Assembly: GCF_029909975.1 (NCBI RefSeq)
Contig: NZ_CP094516.1
Span: 372,001 to 436,000 of the forward strand
DNA from: Bradyrhizobium sp. ISRA430
GTDB lineage: Bacteria > Pseudomonadota > Alphaproteobacteria > Rhizobiales > Xanthobacteraceae
Reading direction: 5' to 3'
DNA: 64,000 nucleotides
Positions 15,444-29,266 of this stretch are shown here, one piece after another (the stretch's first letter is position 1; the number at the start of each line of letters is the position of its first letter). Under the pieces are notes generated by a model that was given only the letters and a program-made list of their open reading frames with translations, was not told the DNA's origin and did no database searches. Made by a program: the position numbers and the translations under genes.

Positions 15444-17498
15444 ATGCTTGATCTCGCAATCGTAGGCGGCGGCCCCGGCGGGCTGATGAGCGCCTGGTAT
15501 CTGAAGCGCAAGCTCGGCGATCTCTGCCGCGTCACCATCTTCGAGGCCTCCGATCGGCTCGGCGGCAAGATCGTCACGCGCAAGTTCGATTCTGCCCCCG
15601 CGATGTACGAAGCCGGCGTCGCCGAGATCTACGACTACTCGATGACCGGACCCGACCCGCTACGCGAGCTGATCCAGCATTTCGGGTTGCAGACCATTCC
15701 GATGGATGCGGAGCAGGTCCAGCTCGGCGGCGAGCTCCTGAACGACGTGGCCGGCATGCGCCGCAAATACGGCGCCAAGACCGCGGCCGCAATCGAAGCG
15801 TTCCGCAAGCGTTGCGCCGAGATGATGTCGCCGATCGAGTATTACGAGGGCGTCGGCGCGCACGACAACGAGAACCCCTGGGCCTACAAGACGGCCGAGC
15901 AGGTGCTTGACGAGGAAGTCGAGGACGAAACCGCCAAGCGCTTTTTCAAGGTGATGGCGCGCTCCGACATCGCCACCGAAAGCCACAATACCAACGGGCT
16001 CAACGCGCTGAAGAACTACCTGATGGACGTGGACGGCTATATCGGCCTCTATTCCATCCAGAACGGCAACGAGCAGCTCGTCGACTGCCTGCAGTCGGAG
16101 GTCAGCGCCGACATCCAGCTCAATCATCGCGTGCTCACCGTCGGCAAGGCGTCGACCGGGCGCTATCAGCTCAAGATGATGAACGGCAAGGGGCCGGAGA
16201 CGCGCGATTTCGATCTCGTGCTGGTCTGCCTGCCGCATTCATGGCTCGCGACCATGAGCTGGGAAGGCGAGCAGCTCCGCAAGTCGATGGTCAAGCACGT
16301 GTCTTACTTCGACCGTCCGGCGCATTATCTGCGCGTCTCGATCCTGTTCGATACCCCGTTCTGGGGGGAGAAGATCCCCGGCGCCTGGTTCATGTCGGAA
16401 GCCTTCGGTGGCTGCTGTGTCTACAATGAAGGCGCGCGCCACGACGTCGGCAAGCACGGCGTCTTGAACTGGCTGATTCCCGGTTCGGACGCGCTGGCCT
16501 TCGCCAACCTCTCGGACCAGGAGCTGATCGACGCCGCGCTGAAATCGCTGCCGGCATCCCTCGGAGATGCGCGCGCGCATTTCATGGAAGGCAAGATCCA
16601 TCGCTGGCTGTCGTCGGTGAACGCGCTGCCGGGCGGTCTGCCCGTGCGCGACGTCATGACCAATCATCGGCCCGAGCCGAAGGAACATCCCGGCATCGTG
16701 CTGGTCGGCGACTATCTGTTCGACTCGACGCTGAACGGCCTGCTCGACTCCTCGGATGCGGCCACCGACATCATCCTGACCGAGATGATGCGCCTGCGCC
16801 GCGCGCGCGCGCAAAGCGGAGAGCGGGTCTCCGACAAGATCGACCGCGGCTATTTCGAGAACTATCGTGGGGTCGGCCCCTATCACGAGGTGTGGCGCCA
16901 GTTCACCGATCCTGATTATCTCGCCAGGCTGATCGGCATCGTCTGGGGCGGGGCGAAAGGCTCGAAGCTGCTCGTCGCCGGTTCCGCCAGCGGCGAGCTG
17001 GTCGGGGCGTTGCGCGAGCGCGGCATCGATGCCTGGGGCATCGAGAACAACCGCGCCATCCATGCCCGGACGCCGACGGCGCTGAAGAAGTACAACAAGC
17101 TCGGCTCGATCGTCGACATGCCGTTCAAGGACGACGCATTCGAATTCGTGTTCGAGACCAGCCTGTGCCACGTCTCCCCCAAGCAGGTCGTGCGCGCGAT
17201 CCGCGAGCTCAATCGCGTGGTCAAGACCGGGCTCGTGTTCGGCTCGATCACCTCCGACATGGCCCCGGCGCTGATCGATCGCTACGACCTGCTCCGCGGC
17301 GTCAAGAAGCTCGGCACCTGGTGGGAATGGTCCGAACTGTTCTTCGGCAACGGCTTCGACCTGTCGATGCACCGTAACGATTGCGCTGATGCGCTCTGGG
17401 AGGCGACGCTCGCTGCCAACAAGGGGCCAGGCCAGTGGTACGCCGACGCCGACAGTTTGCGCTATTCCTTCTTCGACAAGGTCGAGGACGAGGACTAG
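15444..17498 (+). CDS. FAD-dependent oxidoreductase fused to a SAM-methyltransferase-like domain
   Basis: 684 residues in two parts. Residues 1 to about 455 are an amine-oxidase/protoporphyrinogen-oxidase-type flavoprotein. The dinucleotide motif GGGPGG is at 8-13, an acidic strand end with RLGGK follows, and a C-terminal FAD motif (GDYLFDSTLNGLLDSSDAAT) starts at about residue 422. Residues from about 480 resemble a class I methyltransferase: the glycine-containing strand KLLVAGSASGELVG starts at 508, followed by an acidic residue in AWGIENN and the DMPFKDDAFEFVFE segment typical of Methyltransf_11. The usual GxGxG is altered to AGSASGE, so catalysis by this half is uncertain. The substrate is unknown. 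The ATG at 15444 is chosen because the flavin motif begins directly after it and GGAGA lies upstream. The following gene is an ABC exporter. Confidence 0.8.
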   Translation: MLDLAIVGGGPGGLMSAWYLKRKLGDLCRVTIFEASDRLGGKIVTRKFDSAPAMYEAGVAEIYDYSMTGPDPLRELIQHFGLQTIPMDAEQVQLGGELLNDVAGMRRKYGAKTAAAIEAFRKRCAEMMSPIEYYEGVGAHDNENPWAYKTAEQVLDEEVEDETAKRFFKVMARSDIATESHNTNGLNALKNYLMDVDGYIGLYSIQNGNEQLVDCLQSEVSADIQLNHRVLTVGKASTGRYQLKMMNGKGPETRDFDLVLVCLPHSWLATMSWEGEQLRKSMVKHVSYFDRPAHYLRVSILFDTPFWGEKIPGAWFMSEAFGGCCVYNEGARHDVGKHGVLNWLIPGSDALAFANLSDQELIDAALKSLPASLGDARAHFMEGKIHRWLSSVNALPGGLPVRDVMTNHRPEPKEHPGIVLVGDYLFDSTLNGLLDSSDAATDIILTEMMRLRRARAQSGERVSDKIDRGYFENYRGVGPYHEVWRQFTDPDYLARLIGIVWGGAKGSKLLVAGSASGELVGALRERGIDAWGIENNRAIHARTPTALKKYNKLGSIVDMPFKDDAFEFVFETSLCHVSPKQVVRAIRELNRVVKTGLVFGSITSDMAPALIDRYDLLRGVKKLGTWWEWSELFFGNGFDLSMHRNDCADALWEATLAANKGPGQWYADADSLRYSFFDKVEDED

Positions 17499-17624
17499 TC
17501 CTCGCGAATTCGCCAATTGCTTTGCCGAATTCATCTTGATCGCATAGAATCGATGCAATAGCGGTTCGCCGCTTTTTTCCTGATTTCTCTGCGGTCATGC
17601 CGGCCGTCAGCACCGGTTGGTTTC

Positions 17625-19640
17625 ATGGCATCCAGGCCTCTCTCGCCCGACAAACAGAAGCTCGCTGCGGAAGAAGCGGCCGAGCTCGAGGACAAGCTCG
17701 CATCCGCCACCAAGCCGGAACTCGAAGACGACGAGGGCGACGAAGACGAGGACGACGAGCTGGGGCTCGACGATGATGATGAGGACGAGGACCTCGTCGT
17801 CTTTACCGCGCGCGAGGCCGCCGGCGCGCTCGCGACCATCTGGGGTTTCGTCACCCCGTACCTGACGAACTACAAGCGCATCCTGGCGTTCGTGTCGTTC
17901 GGCGTCATCGTCGAGACGCTGTTCAACGTCATCATGCCACTCAGCCTGAAGTTCCTGATCGACGATGCGCTCGGCGAGGAGGACTTCCAGGCGCTCTACA
18001 AGATCCTCGGCGTGCTCGCAGCCGCCGGCATTTTCACCTCGATCGTCGCCGTCTGGTACGAGCGCTGGGATGCGCGGCTCGCGGCCTGCGTCATCTCCGA
18101 CGTCCGCAGGCGGCTGTTCGAGCACGTCCAGGATCTGCCGGCGGCCTATTTCGGCCGCACCAAGCGCGGCGAGATCCTGTCGCGCTTCTCCGTCGACCTT
18201 TCGGCATTCGAAGGCGCGGTCAAGACCTTCACCAACAGCGCGGCGCTTCCGTTCCTGGAATTGATCGCCGGCATCATTCTGATGGTGTTCCTGAACTGGC
18301 AGCTCGCGGTGGTCGCGCTGCTGGTGTTTCCGATCACGCTGATCGGGCCGCGCATTCTCACCCCGAAGGCGGTGCAGGCGAATTACGAGCAGAAGCTCAA
18401 CGAATCCGCGCTGCTCGGCATGGTGCAGGAGAACGTGGCGGCGCAGGCCGTGATCAAGGCGTTCAGCCTGCAGCGCAAGATGTTCGGCTTCTTCAGCCTC
18501 CGTAACGACGAAACGCGCAACAGGATCGCCTCAGCCGCGTTCCTGTCGACCATGGTGGAGCGGACGGTCACGATCTCGGTGCTGCTCCTGCATCTCGTCG
18601 TGCTCGCAATCGGCGCGTATCTCGCGACCAAGGGCCAGATCACAATCGGCACCTTCGTCACATTCGAGAGCGCATTCTGGGAGGTATCGTACAACATCGC
18701 CCATGTGATGCACTTCATCCCGGTGTCCATCTCCTCGGCTGCCGCCATCCGCCACATCCAGGAGCTGCTGGACGAGCCGACGCGTGGCGCCGATCGCCCG
18801 GGCGCACCCGACCTGCCGCGCATCACCCACGACATCACATTCGACCGCGTCACCTTCCAATACGAAGGCAGCCAGACGCCGGTCGTGGACAATCTCAGCC
18901 TCAAGCTCAACGTCGGCAAGAGCATCGCCGTCGTCGGCCCCAGCGGCTCCGGCAAGAGCACGCTGCTCAACCTGATCCTGCGCCTGTACGTGCCGGATGA
19001 GGGGCGGGTCACGATCGACGGGGTCGACATCCGCAAGGTCACGCTGGATTCGTTGCGCCGGAGCATGGCGGTCGTGTTCCAGGAGAACATGCTGTTCAAC
19101 ATGTCGATCCGCGAGAACATCCGGCTCGGCAAGGAGGGTGCGACCGACGAGGAGGTGGAGGACGCCGCCAAGAAGGCCGAGATCCACCGCTACATCATGA
19201 GCCTGCCGCAGCGATACGACACGCCGGTCGGCGAGCGCGGCGATACGCTCTCGGGCGGTCAGCGCCAGCGCATCGCGATCGCGCGCGCGATCATCCGCAA
19301 TCCGTCGGTGCTGCTGCTGGACGAGGCGACCTCGGCGTTGGACCAGACCACGGAAGCCGCGATCAACCGCACGCTGCTGAAGGTCGCCAAGGGCCGTACC
19401 ATGATCTGGTCGACGCACCGGCTGACCTCGGTGGTCGAGATGGACGAGATCATCGTGATCTCAGGGGGCAGGGCGATCGAGCGCGGCTCGCATGCCGAGC
19501 TGCTTGCCAGGAACGGGGCCTATCGCAAGCTGTGGAACGACCAGATGCACCAGCCCGATGGCGCCGCGGCTCACGCCGGCTTCGATGACGACGAAGACGA
19601 CCTCGCCGAGGATGATGAGGACGAGGGCGACGAGGAGTGA
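17625..19640 (+). CDS. ABC exporter, fused membrane and ATPase domains, acidic termini
   Basis: 671 residues. An N-terminal soluble segment is extremely acidic at residues 33-57 (mostly Asp and Glu). A six-helix ABC transmembrane domain occupies about 80-370. The ATPase domain has Walker A GPSGSGKST at 438-446, signature LSGGQ at 542-546, Walker B VLLLDE at 562-567 and the switch His598. The last 18 or so residues are again nearly all acidic. It belongs to the MsbA/ABCB-like half-transporter class and should act as a homodimer exporting a lipid, peptide or drug-like compound. It lies 126 bases after the flavin/methyltransferase fusion on the same strand. The ribosome site is weak, so the start is moderately sure. 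Confidence 0.88.
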   Translation: MASRPLSPDKQKLAAEEAAELEDKLASATKPELEDDEGDEDEDDELGLDDDDEDEDLVVFTAREAAGALATIWGFVTPYLTNYKRILAFVSFGVIVETLFNVIMPLSLKFLIDDALGEEDFQALYKILGVLAAAGIFTSIVAVWYERWDARLAACVISDVRRRLFEHVQDLPAAYFGRTKRGEILSRFSVDLSAFEGAVKTFTNSAALPFLELIAGIILMVFLNWQLAVVALLVFPITLIGPRILTPKAVQANYEQKLNESALLGMVQENVAAQAVIKAFSLQRKMFGFFSLRNDETRNRIASAAFLSTMVERTVTISVLLLHLVVLAIGAYLATKGQITIGTFVTFESAFWEVSYNIAHVMHFIPVSISSAAAIRHIQELLDEPTRGADRPGAPDLPRITHDITFDRVTFQYEGSQTPVVDNLSLKLNVGKSIAVVGPSGSGKSTLLNLILRLYVPDEGRVTIDGVDIRKVTLDSLRRSMAVVFQENMLFNMSIRENIRLGKEGATDEEVEDAAKKAEIHRYIMSLPQRYDTPVGERGDTLSGGQRQRIAIARAIIRNPSVLLLDEATSALDQTTEAAINRTLLKVAKGRTMIWSTHRLTSVVEMDEIIVISGGRAIERGSHAELLARNGAYRKLWNDQMHQPDGAAAHAGFDDDEDDLAEDDEDEGDEE

Positions 19641-20049
19641 CCGAGGAAGTTCGGCTCCAGATCGAACGCACCTCCAAGCCGTCGCAGCAGTCCCTGAGCT
19701 GACAAGGCGATGATGCGCGCCTCGTGGAGGATGTTGAATTGCCGGCTCGGCGCCTTGTCGAGGAGATGGCCGCCGCGCGCGATTCAGTTCTCGCCGGCAA
19801 AGGTCGCACGGCGCAGCACTGATTCCCCAATTCCCGTCCGTAAGAAGCGCTCGAGCTGTACCGGGCCGCTGATTTTTTTCGGCCCGAAAATCGGTTGGAT
19901 AGCTCCTATGCGGGTCGATCAGCGCCGCCGAAATCCCGGCGCGCCCAAGTATTGCGGCGGCGGTCGAGCCGGAAAGTCCCCCCGCCGATGACGGCGATGT
20001 CGGTGTAGCGTATGGCGCTCGTCTCTGCCGAAGGCGGCAGATTGACCAT
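19641..20049 (-). pseudogene. Remnant of a FAD-dependent monooxygenase gene
   Basis: Reading the minus strand from the ATG at 20049 gives YTDIAVIGGG, a flavin-binding start. The frame then shifts at a G-run. In the neighbouring frame the expected continuation appears as LSGSTAAAILGRAGISAALIDP, and with further shifts and an in-frame stop pieces such as YPTDFRAEK, ISGPVQLERFLRTGIGESVL and ARGGHLLDK follow. These pieces fit, in order, the N-terminal third of a flavin monooxygenase family I recognise. Similarity fades near the end of the ABC transporter gene, so the 3' two thirds are missing. It cannot encode a working enzyme. Confidence 0.72.
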
Positions 20050-20685
20050 GAAGAGAAAAAAAGCCTTGGCGTTGGTTATAAAAGTATATTTTGCCCGGAT
20101 ATAATTTGTTCTGGGCTGGCGGAACGGGTGCCTCGTTCCCATATCCGGCAGACGCGGCGAGTGCGGCAAAGAGACGATTTCTGCAGGCGTCTGAGGCGCT
20201 TTGTAACTGTCGTTTCGCCTTGACTTGACCGATTCTCGCTTATAGAAAGCGCCTCACTTAACGACAGGCGGTGAGCATCGCCAACGTCGGAACGGGCCAC
20301 CCGTTTGATCCTTTTGGGATCGCAAAGGCGGGCACCAACCTCGACGAATGCCGCTCAAACGCTGTCGATTATAGCTAGGCAATGCCAGGACGATTTTAGT
20401 TCTCTTGAGCACGTCCTCTTGAGATCGAACTCGGATGCATGACCTCGGTGTGCGGACCGCAGCTTTTCGCTGATCGGGCTAGATACTGCGGTCCTCTGTG
20501 GCGTCGAAGCGCTTTCCGCTCAGCAATGGAGCGGTTGGCGCAATTTCGCTTTGCGCGGAGTATTCCGGGCAGGGCGGCCCCGTCGGGCGGGCAGTCCGGC
20601 AGAAGAATTTGCGAATCCGGTAACGGTTCGCGGCAAGACAGCGGTCCCGGAAACGGGCCGCGGCAGAAAAAGGGTGAAGGCCAGG
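20050..20685 (+). other. Upstream region of the str operon, no gene
   Basis: About 640 bases. An AT-rich patch near 20075-20110 is unlike the GC-rich surroundings. A sigma-70-like promoter lies at about 20219-20246. The open frame running into rpsL from 20551 is an Arg/Gly-rich extension not seen in S12 and is not annotated. Confidence 0.55.
20219..20246 (+). promoter_or_regulatory. Candidate promoter for rpsL-rpsG-fusA-tuf
   Basis: CTTGACTTGACC at 20219-20230 and TATAGA at 20241-20246. Using TTGACT (20220-20225) as the -35 box the spacer is 15 bases, somewhat short. The alphaproteobacterial CTTGAC core and the position upstream of the str operon support it. It would leave a leader of about 430 bases. 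Confidence 0.5.
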
Positions 20686-21057
20686 ATGCCGACGATCAAC
20701 CAACTGATCGCACAACCGCGTGAAGTGCAGAAGTCGCGCAAGAAGGTGCCGGCGCTGCAGCAGTCGCCGCAGAAGCGTGGGGTTTGCACGCGCGTCTACA
20801 CCACGACCCCGAAGAAGCCGAACTCGGCGCTTCGTAAGGTCGCCAAGGTGCGCCTGACCAACGGCTTCGAGGTGATCGGCTACATCCCCGGTGAGGGCCA
20901 TAACCTCCAGGAGCACTCGGTGGTCATGATCCGCGGCGGCCGCGTCAAGGACTTGCCCGGTGTGCGCTACCACATCCTCCGCGGCGTTCTGGATACCCAG
21001 GGCGTCAAGAACCGTAAGCAGCGTCGTTCGAAGTACGGCGCCAAGCGTCCGAAGTAA
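20686..21057 (+). CDS. rpsL: 30S ribosomal protein S12
   Basis: 123 residues, standard S12. The decoding-centre loop [13 protein letters not shown] contains Lys43, and GRVKDLPG contains Lys88 (numbering with the initiator Met). Both are the streptomycin-sensitive residues. The start at 20686 is the conserved MPTINQL; longer in-frame starts are rejected. It is the first gene of the str operon, 15 bases before rpsG. Confidence 0.97.
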   Translation: MPTINQLIAQPREVQKSRKKVPALQQSPQKRGVCTRVYTTTPKKPNSALRKVAKVRLTNGFEVIGYIPGEGHNLQEHSVVMIRGGRVKDLPGVRYHILRGVLDTQGVKNRKQRRSKYGAKRPK

Positions 21058-21543
<486 letters not shown>

Positions 21544-21576
21544 CGGCGAAACAATCGGACTCGCAAGGAACACCCC

Positions 21577-23649
<2,073 letters not shown>

Positions 23650-23689
23650 TTGTCGTCGGTCTCAAGCTGACGATTGAACGGAGAGTCAA

Positions 23690-24880
<1,191 letters not shown>

Positions 24881-24896
24881 TTACGCGAATAAGGAT

Positions 24897-24939
24897 TGGC
24901 GAGTAGCGAGTGGATACATTCGCTATTCGCTGCTCGCCA
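24897..24939 (+). repeat. Palindromic repeat between tuf and rpsJ
   Basis: Arms 24897-24911 and 24925-24939 pair over 15 bp with two G-T wobbles. The arms are built of GCGAGTAGCGA-type units. A closely similar palindrome lies between rpsM and rpsK (37705-37743), so this is a dispersed element rather than a local operator. Confidence 0.75.
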
Positions 24940-24964
24940 CTCTGCTCAAAGAAAGACCACGGCA

Positions 24965-25273
24965 ATGAACGGCCAAAATATTCGTATCCGTCTCAAAGCG
25001 TTCGACCATCGTATTCTCGATACGTCGACCCGCGAGATCGTGAACACGGCGAAGCGCACCGGAGCGCAGGTCCGCGGACCCATTCCGCTGCCCACCCGCA
25101 TCGAGAAGTTCACCGTCAACCGTTCGCCGCACGTCGACAAGAAGAGCCGTGAACAGTTCGAGATGCGCACTCACAAGCGCCTGCTCGACATCGTCGATCC
25201 GACCCCGCAGACCGTCGATGCTTTGATGAAGCTCGACCTGGCTGCCGGTGTCGACGTCGAGATCAAGCTCTAA
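24965..25273 (+). CDS. rpsJ: 30S ribosomal protein S10
   Basis: 102 residues, standard S10 (also NusE). The N-terminus [15 protein letters not shown] and the exposed loop [19 protein letters not shown] are conserved. S10 binds 16S rRNA in the head and, as NusE, contacts NusB and NusG. The start at 24965 is the conserved Met after a palindromic repeat; an in-frame start at 24896 would read through the repeat and is rejected. First gene of the S10 group. Confidence 0.96.
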
Positions 25274-25324
25274 GATTTTGGATCCCGTTCGCGAAAGCGG
25301 ACAGAAAGAACAGGAAGCAAGCCG

Positions 25325-26041
25325 ATGCGCTCCGGAGTGATCGCACAAAAGGTCGGGATGACGCGGGTCTTCACGGAGACCGGCGAACATATCCCCGTGA
25401 CCGTGCTGAAGCTCGGCAATTGCCAGGTCGTAGGCCACCGCACCGAAGAGAAGAACGGTTACGTCGCGCTGCAGCTCGGTTCTGGCAGCCGCAAGACCGT
25501 TTACATGCCCAAGGCCGAGCGCGGCCAGTTCGCGGTCGCTAAGGTCGAGCCGAAGCGCCGGGTCGAGGAATTCCGCGTCTCCGCGGACGCCATGATCCCG
25601 GTCGGTGCAGAGATCCAGGCCGACCACTTCGTCGTCGGCCAGTTCGTCGACGTCACCGGCACCTCGGTCGGTAAGGGCTTTGCGGGCGGTATGAAGCGCT
25701 GGAACTTCGGCGGTCTGCGCGCCACCCACGGCGTGTCGATCTCGCACCGCTCGATCGGTTCGACCGGTGGTCGTCAGGATCCCGGCAAGACCTGGAAGAA
25801 CAAGAAGATGCCCGGCCACATGGGTGTCGACCGCATCACCACGCTCAACCTTCGCGTCGTCCAGACCGATGTCGAGCGCGGCCTGATCCTCGTCGAAGGC
25901 GCCGTTCCCGGCTCCAAGGGCGGCTGGATCCGCGTGCGCGACGCCGTCAAGAAGCCGCTGCCGAAGGAAGCTCCGAAGCCCGGCAAGTTCAAGGTTGCGG
26001 GCGGTGAAGCCGAGGCTGCGGCCCAGCAGGAGGGTGCGTGA
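25325..26041 (+). CDS. rplC: 50S ribosomal protein L3
   Basis: 238 residues. It begins [16 protein letters not shown] and has the central [14 protein letters not shown] and [19 protein letters not shown] segments whose loop reaches the peptidyl transferase centre. The C-terminus carries an extra Ala/Glu-rich tail of about 15 residues ([13 protein letters not shown]), commonly seen in alphaproteobacterial L3. rplD follows after one base. Confidence 0.97.
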   Translation: MRSGVIAQKVGMTRVFTETGEHIPVTVLKLGNCQVVGHRTEEKNGYVALQLGSGSRKTVYMPKAERGQFAVAKVEPKRRVEEFRVSADAMIPVGAEIQADHFVVGQFVDVTGTSVGKGFAGGMKRWNFGGLRATHGVSISHRSIGSTGGRQDPGKTWKNKKMPGHMGVDRITTLNLRVVQTDVERGLILVEGAVPGSKGGWIRVRDAVKKPLPKEAPKPGKFKVAGGEAEAAAQQEGA

Positions 26042-26042
26042 G

Positions 26043-26663
26043 ATGGAATTGAAGGTCACGACCCTTGAGGGCAAGGAAGCCGGCTCGGTCCAGCTCTCCG
26101 ACGCCATTTTCGGCCTCGAGCCGCGCGAGGACATCATCGCGCGCTGCGTGCAGTGGCAGCTCAACAAGCGCCAGGCCGGCACGCACAAGGCCAAGGGGCG
26201 CGCCGAGATCTGGCGCACCGGCAAGAAGATGTACAAGCAGAAGGGCACCGGCGGTGCCCGTCACGGCTCGGCCCGCGTGCCGCAGTTCCGTGGCGGCGGC
26301 CGTGCTTTCGGTCCGGTGGTGCGTTCGCACGCCACCGACCTGCCGAAGAAGGTCCGCGCGCTGGCGCTGAAGCATGCGCTCTCGGCCAAGGCCAAGGACG
26401 GCGATCTCGTCGTGATCGAGAAGGCCGCGCTTGAGGCGCCGAAGACCAAGGCGCTGCTCGGCCACTTCTCGGGCCTGGGGCTCACCAACGCGCTGATCAT
26501 CGATGGCGCCGAGCTCAACAACGGCTTCGCCGCGGCGGCCCGCAACATCCCGAACATGGACGTGCTGCCGATCCAGGGCATCAACGTCTACGACATCCTG
26601 CGCCGTCAGAAGCTCGTTCTGACCAAGGCCGCCATCGATGCGCTGGAGGCGCGCTTCAAATGA
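26043..26663 (+). CDS. rplD: 50S ribosomal protein L4
   Basis: 206 residues. The start [11 protein letters not shown] at 26043 is directly after the rplC stop. The long internal loop ([20 protein letters not shown] and GGGRAFGPV) lines the exit tunnel. In E. coli L4 represses the S10 operon; whether that holds here is not visible. It overlaps rplW by ATGA. Confidence 0.97.
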   Translation: MELKVTTLEGKEAGSVQLSDAIFGLEPREDIIARCVQWQLNKRQAGTHKAKGRAEIWRTGKKMYKQKGTGGARHGSARVPQFRGGGRAFGPVVRSHATDLPKKVRALALKHALSAKAKDGDLVVIEKAALEAPKTKALLGHFSGLGLTNALIIDGAELNNGFAAAARNIPNMDVLPIQGINVYDILRRQKLVLTKAAIDALEARFK

Positions 26664-26962
26664 CGAAGAACATCGAGCCTCGCCACTACGACGTGATCCT
26701 GTCGCCGGTCGTGACCGAAAAGGCGACGATCGCCTCGGAGCACAACAAGGTCCTGTTCAAGGTGGCCGCGAAAGCGACCAAGCCGCAGATCAAGGAAGCG
26801 ATCGAGAAGCTGTTCGACGTCAAGGTCAAGAGCGTCAACACGCTGGTCCGCAAGGGCAAGGTCAAGGCCTTCCGCGGCAATCTCGGTTCGCAGTCGAACA
26901 CCAAGCGCGCGATCGTGACCCTCGAAGAGGGCCACCGGATCGACGTCACCACCGGTCTGTAG
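26660..26962 (+). CDS. rplW: 50S ribosomal protein L23
   Basis: 100 residues, normal L23. The core pattern [15 protein letters not shown] at the N-terminus and [17 protein letters not shown] is typical. L23 lies at the tunnel exit and is the docking site for trigger factor and SRP. It overlaps rplD by four bases, so it is translationally coupled. Confidence 0.96.
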   Translation: MTKNIEPRHYDVILSPVVTEKATIASEHNKVLFKVAAKATKPQIKEAIEKLFDVKVKSVNTLVRKGKVKAFRGNLGSQSNTKRAIVTLEEGHRIDVTTGL

Positions 26963-26974
26963 GGTCGTACGACG

Positions 26975-27808
26975 ATGGCACTGAAGACATTCAATCCCAC
27001 GACGCCGGGCCAGCGCCAACTGGTCATGGTCGATCGTTCGGCCCTCTACAAGGGCAAGCCGGTCAAGACGCTCACCGAGGGCAAGCTGTCCAAGGGTGGC
27101 CGTAACAATACCGGTCGCATCACCGTGCGCTTCCGCGGCGGCGGTCACAAGAAGACGCTGCGCAACGTCGACTTCAAGCGCGAGAAGGTGGACGTTCCCG
27201 CCACCGTCGAGCGGCTGGAATACGATCCGAATCGCACCGGCTTCATCGCGCTGATCAAGTACCAGGACGGCGAGCAGGCCTACATCCTTGCGCCGCAGCG
27301 CCTGGCCGTGGGTGACACCATCGTCGCCGGCAACTATGTCGACGTGAAGCCGGGCAACGTCATGCCGCTGGGCAACATGCCGGTCGGCACGATCATCCAC
27401 AACATCGAGACCAAGATCGGGAAGGGCGGCCAGCTCGCCCGTTCCGCTGGGACCTACGCCCAGCTCGTCGGTCGCGACCAGGACTACGTGATCATCCGCC
27501 TGAACTCGGGCGAGCAGCGCCTGGTCCACGGCCGTTGCCGCGGCACGATCGGTGCGGTGTCGAACCCGGATCACATGAACACCTCGATCGGCAAGGCCGG
27601 CCGCAAGCGTTGGATGGGCCGCCGCCCGCACAACCGCGGTGTCGCGATGAACCCGATCGACCATCCGCACGGCGGTGGTGAAGGTCGTACCTCGGGCGGT
27701 CGCCACCCGGTCACCCCGTGGGGCAAGCCGACCAAGGGCAAGAAGACCCGCACCAACAAGTCGACCAACAAATTCATTCTCCTAAGCCGCCACAAGCGGA
27801 AGAAGTAA
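26975..27808 (+). CDS. rplB: 50S ribosomal protein L2
   Basis: 277 residues. The conserved [13 protein letters not shown] start and the RFRGGGHKK segment are present, as is the C-terminal [20 protein letters not shown] region. That region includes the His needed for subunit joining and peptidyl transferase. It lies 12 bases after rplW and before rpsS. Confidence 0.98.
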   Translation: MALKTFNPTTPGQRQLVMVDRSALYKGKPVKTLTEGKLSKGGRNNTGRITVRFRGGGHKKTLRNVDFKREKVDVPATVERLEYDPNRTGFIALIKYQDGEQAYILAPQRLAVGDTIVAGNYVDVKPGNVMPLGNMPVGTIIHNIETKIGKGGQLARSAGTYAQLVGRDQDYVIIRLNSGEQRLVHGRCRGTIGAVSNPDHMNTSIGKAGRKRWMGRRPHNRGVAMNPIDHPHGGGEGRTSGGRHPVTPWGKPTKGKKTRTNKSTNKFILLSRHKRKK

Positions 27809-27820
27809 GGAACGCCGGAC

Positions 27821-28099
27821 ATGGTTCGTTCAGTCTGGAAAGGCCCGTTCGTCGAGGGTTCTCTGCTCAAGAAGGCAGATGCCGCGCGCGCGTCCGGCCG
27901 TCACGACGTCATCAAGATCTGGAGCCGTCGTTCGACCATCCTGCCGCAGTTCGTCGGCCTGACCTTCGGCGTCTACAACGGCCAGAAGCACGTGCCGGTG
28001 GCGGTCAACGAGGAAATGGTCGGTCACAAGTTCGGCGAGTTCTCGCCGACCCGGACCTTCCACGGCCACTCCGGCGACAAGAAAGCCAAGAAGGCTTGA
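27821..28099 (+). CDS. rpsS: 30S ribosomal protein S19
   Basis: 92 residues. [18 protein letters not shown] at the N-terminus and [18 protein letters not shown] are the S19 signature. It sits in the small-subunit head with S13. Gaps to neighbours are 12 and 10 bases. Confidence 0.97.
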   Translation: MVRSVWKGPFVEGSLLKKADAARASGRHDVIKIWSRRSTILPQFVGLTFGVYNGQKHVPVAVNEEMVGHKFGEFSPTRTFHGHSGDKKAKKA

Positions 28100-28109
28100 G
28101 GATTAAACG

Positions 28110-28496
28110 ATGAGCAAAGCTAAGCGCGAACGGAGCCTCGCCGACAACGAGGCCAAGGCGGTCGCCCGGATGCTGCGGGTGAGCCCGCAGAAGCTCAATC
28201 TGGTCGCCCAGCTCATTCGCGGCCGGAAGGCGTCTGCCGCGCTCGCCGACCTGCAGTTCTCGCGCAAGCGGATCGCGGTCGACGTCAAGAAGTGCCTGGA
28301 GTCGGCGATCGCCAACGCCGAGAACAACCACGACCTCGACGTCGACGATCTCGTCGTGGCGCAGGCTTTCGTCGGCAACGGCCTCGTGATGAAGCGCTTT
28401 GCCGCCCGCGGCCGCGGCCGCTCGGGCCGTGTCTACAAACCATTTTCGCAACTGACGATCATCGTTCGTCAGGTCGAAGCCGAAGCGGCCGCCTAA
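28110..28496 (+). CDS. rplV: 50S ribosomal protein L22
   Basis: 128 residues. It contains [18 protein letters not shown] and the C-terminal hairpin region [18 protein letters not shown] that reaches into the exit tunnel. The macrolide-relevant loop appears complete. Neighbours are rpsS and rpsC. Confidence 0.97.
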   Translation: MSKAKRERSLADNEAKAVARMLRVSPQKLNLVAQLIRGRKASAALADLQFSRKRIAVDVKKCLESAIANAENNHDLDVDDLVVAQAFVGNGLVMKRFAARGRGRSGRVYKPFSQLTIIVRQVEAEAAA

Positions 28497-28516
28497 CGGG
28501 ACGCGAGGAGAATACG

Positions 28517-29236
<720 letters not shown>

Positions 29237-29266
29237 AGCCAGACAGGAATTTGAGGGCTTAAAGCC

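Noticed and set aside
20551..20685. N-terminal extension of S12
   Set aside because: The in-frame upstream stretch is Arg/Gly-rich and unlike S12; the conserved start MPTINQL has its own ribosome site.
20686..21057. Possible streptomycin-resistance change in S12
   Set aside because: Lys43 and Lys88 are both present, the sensitive form.
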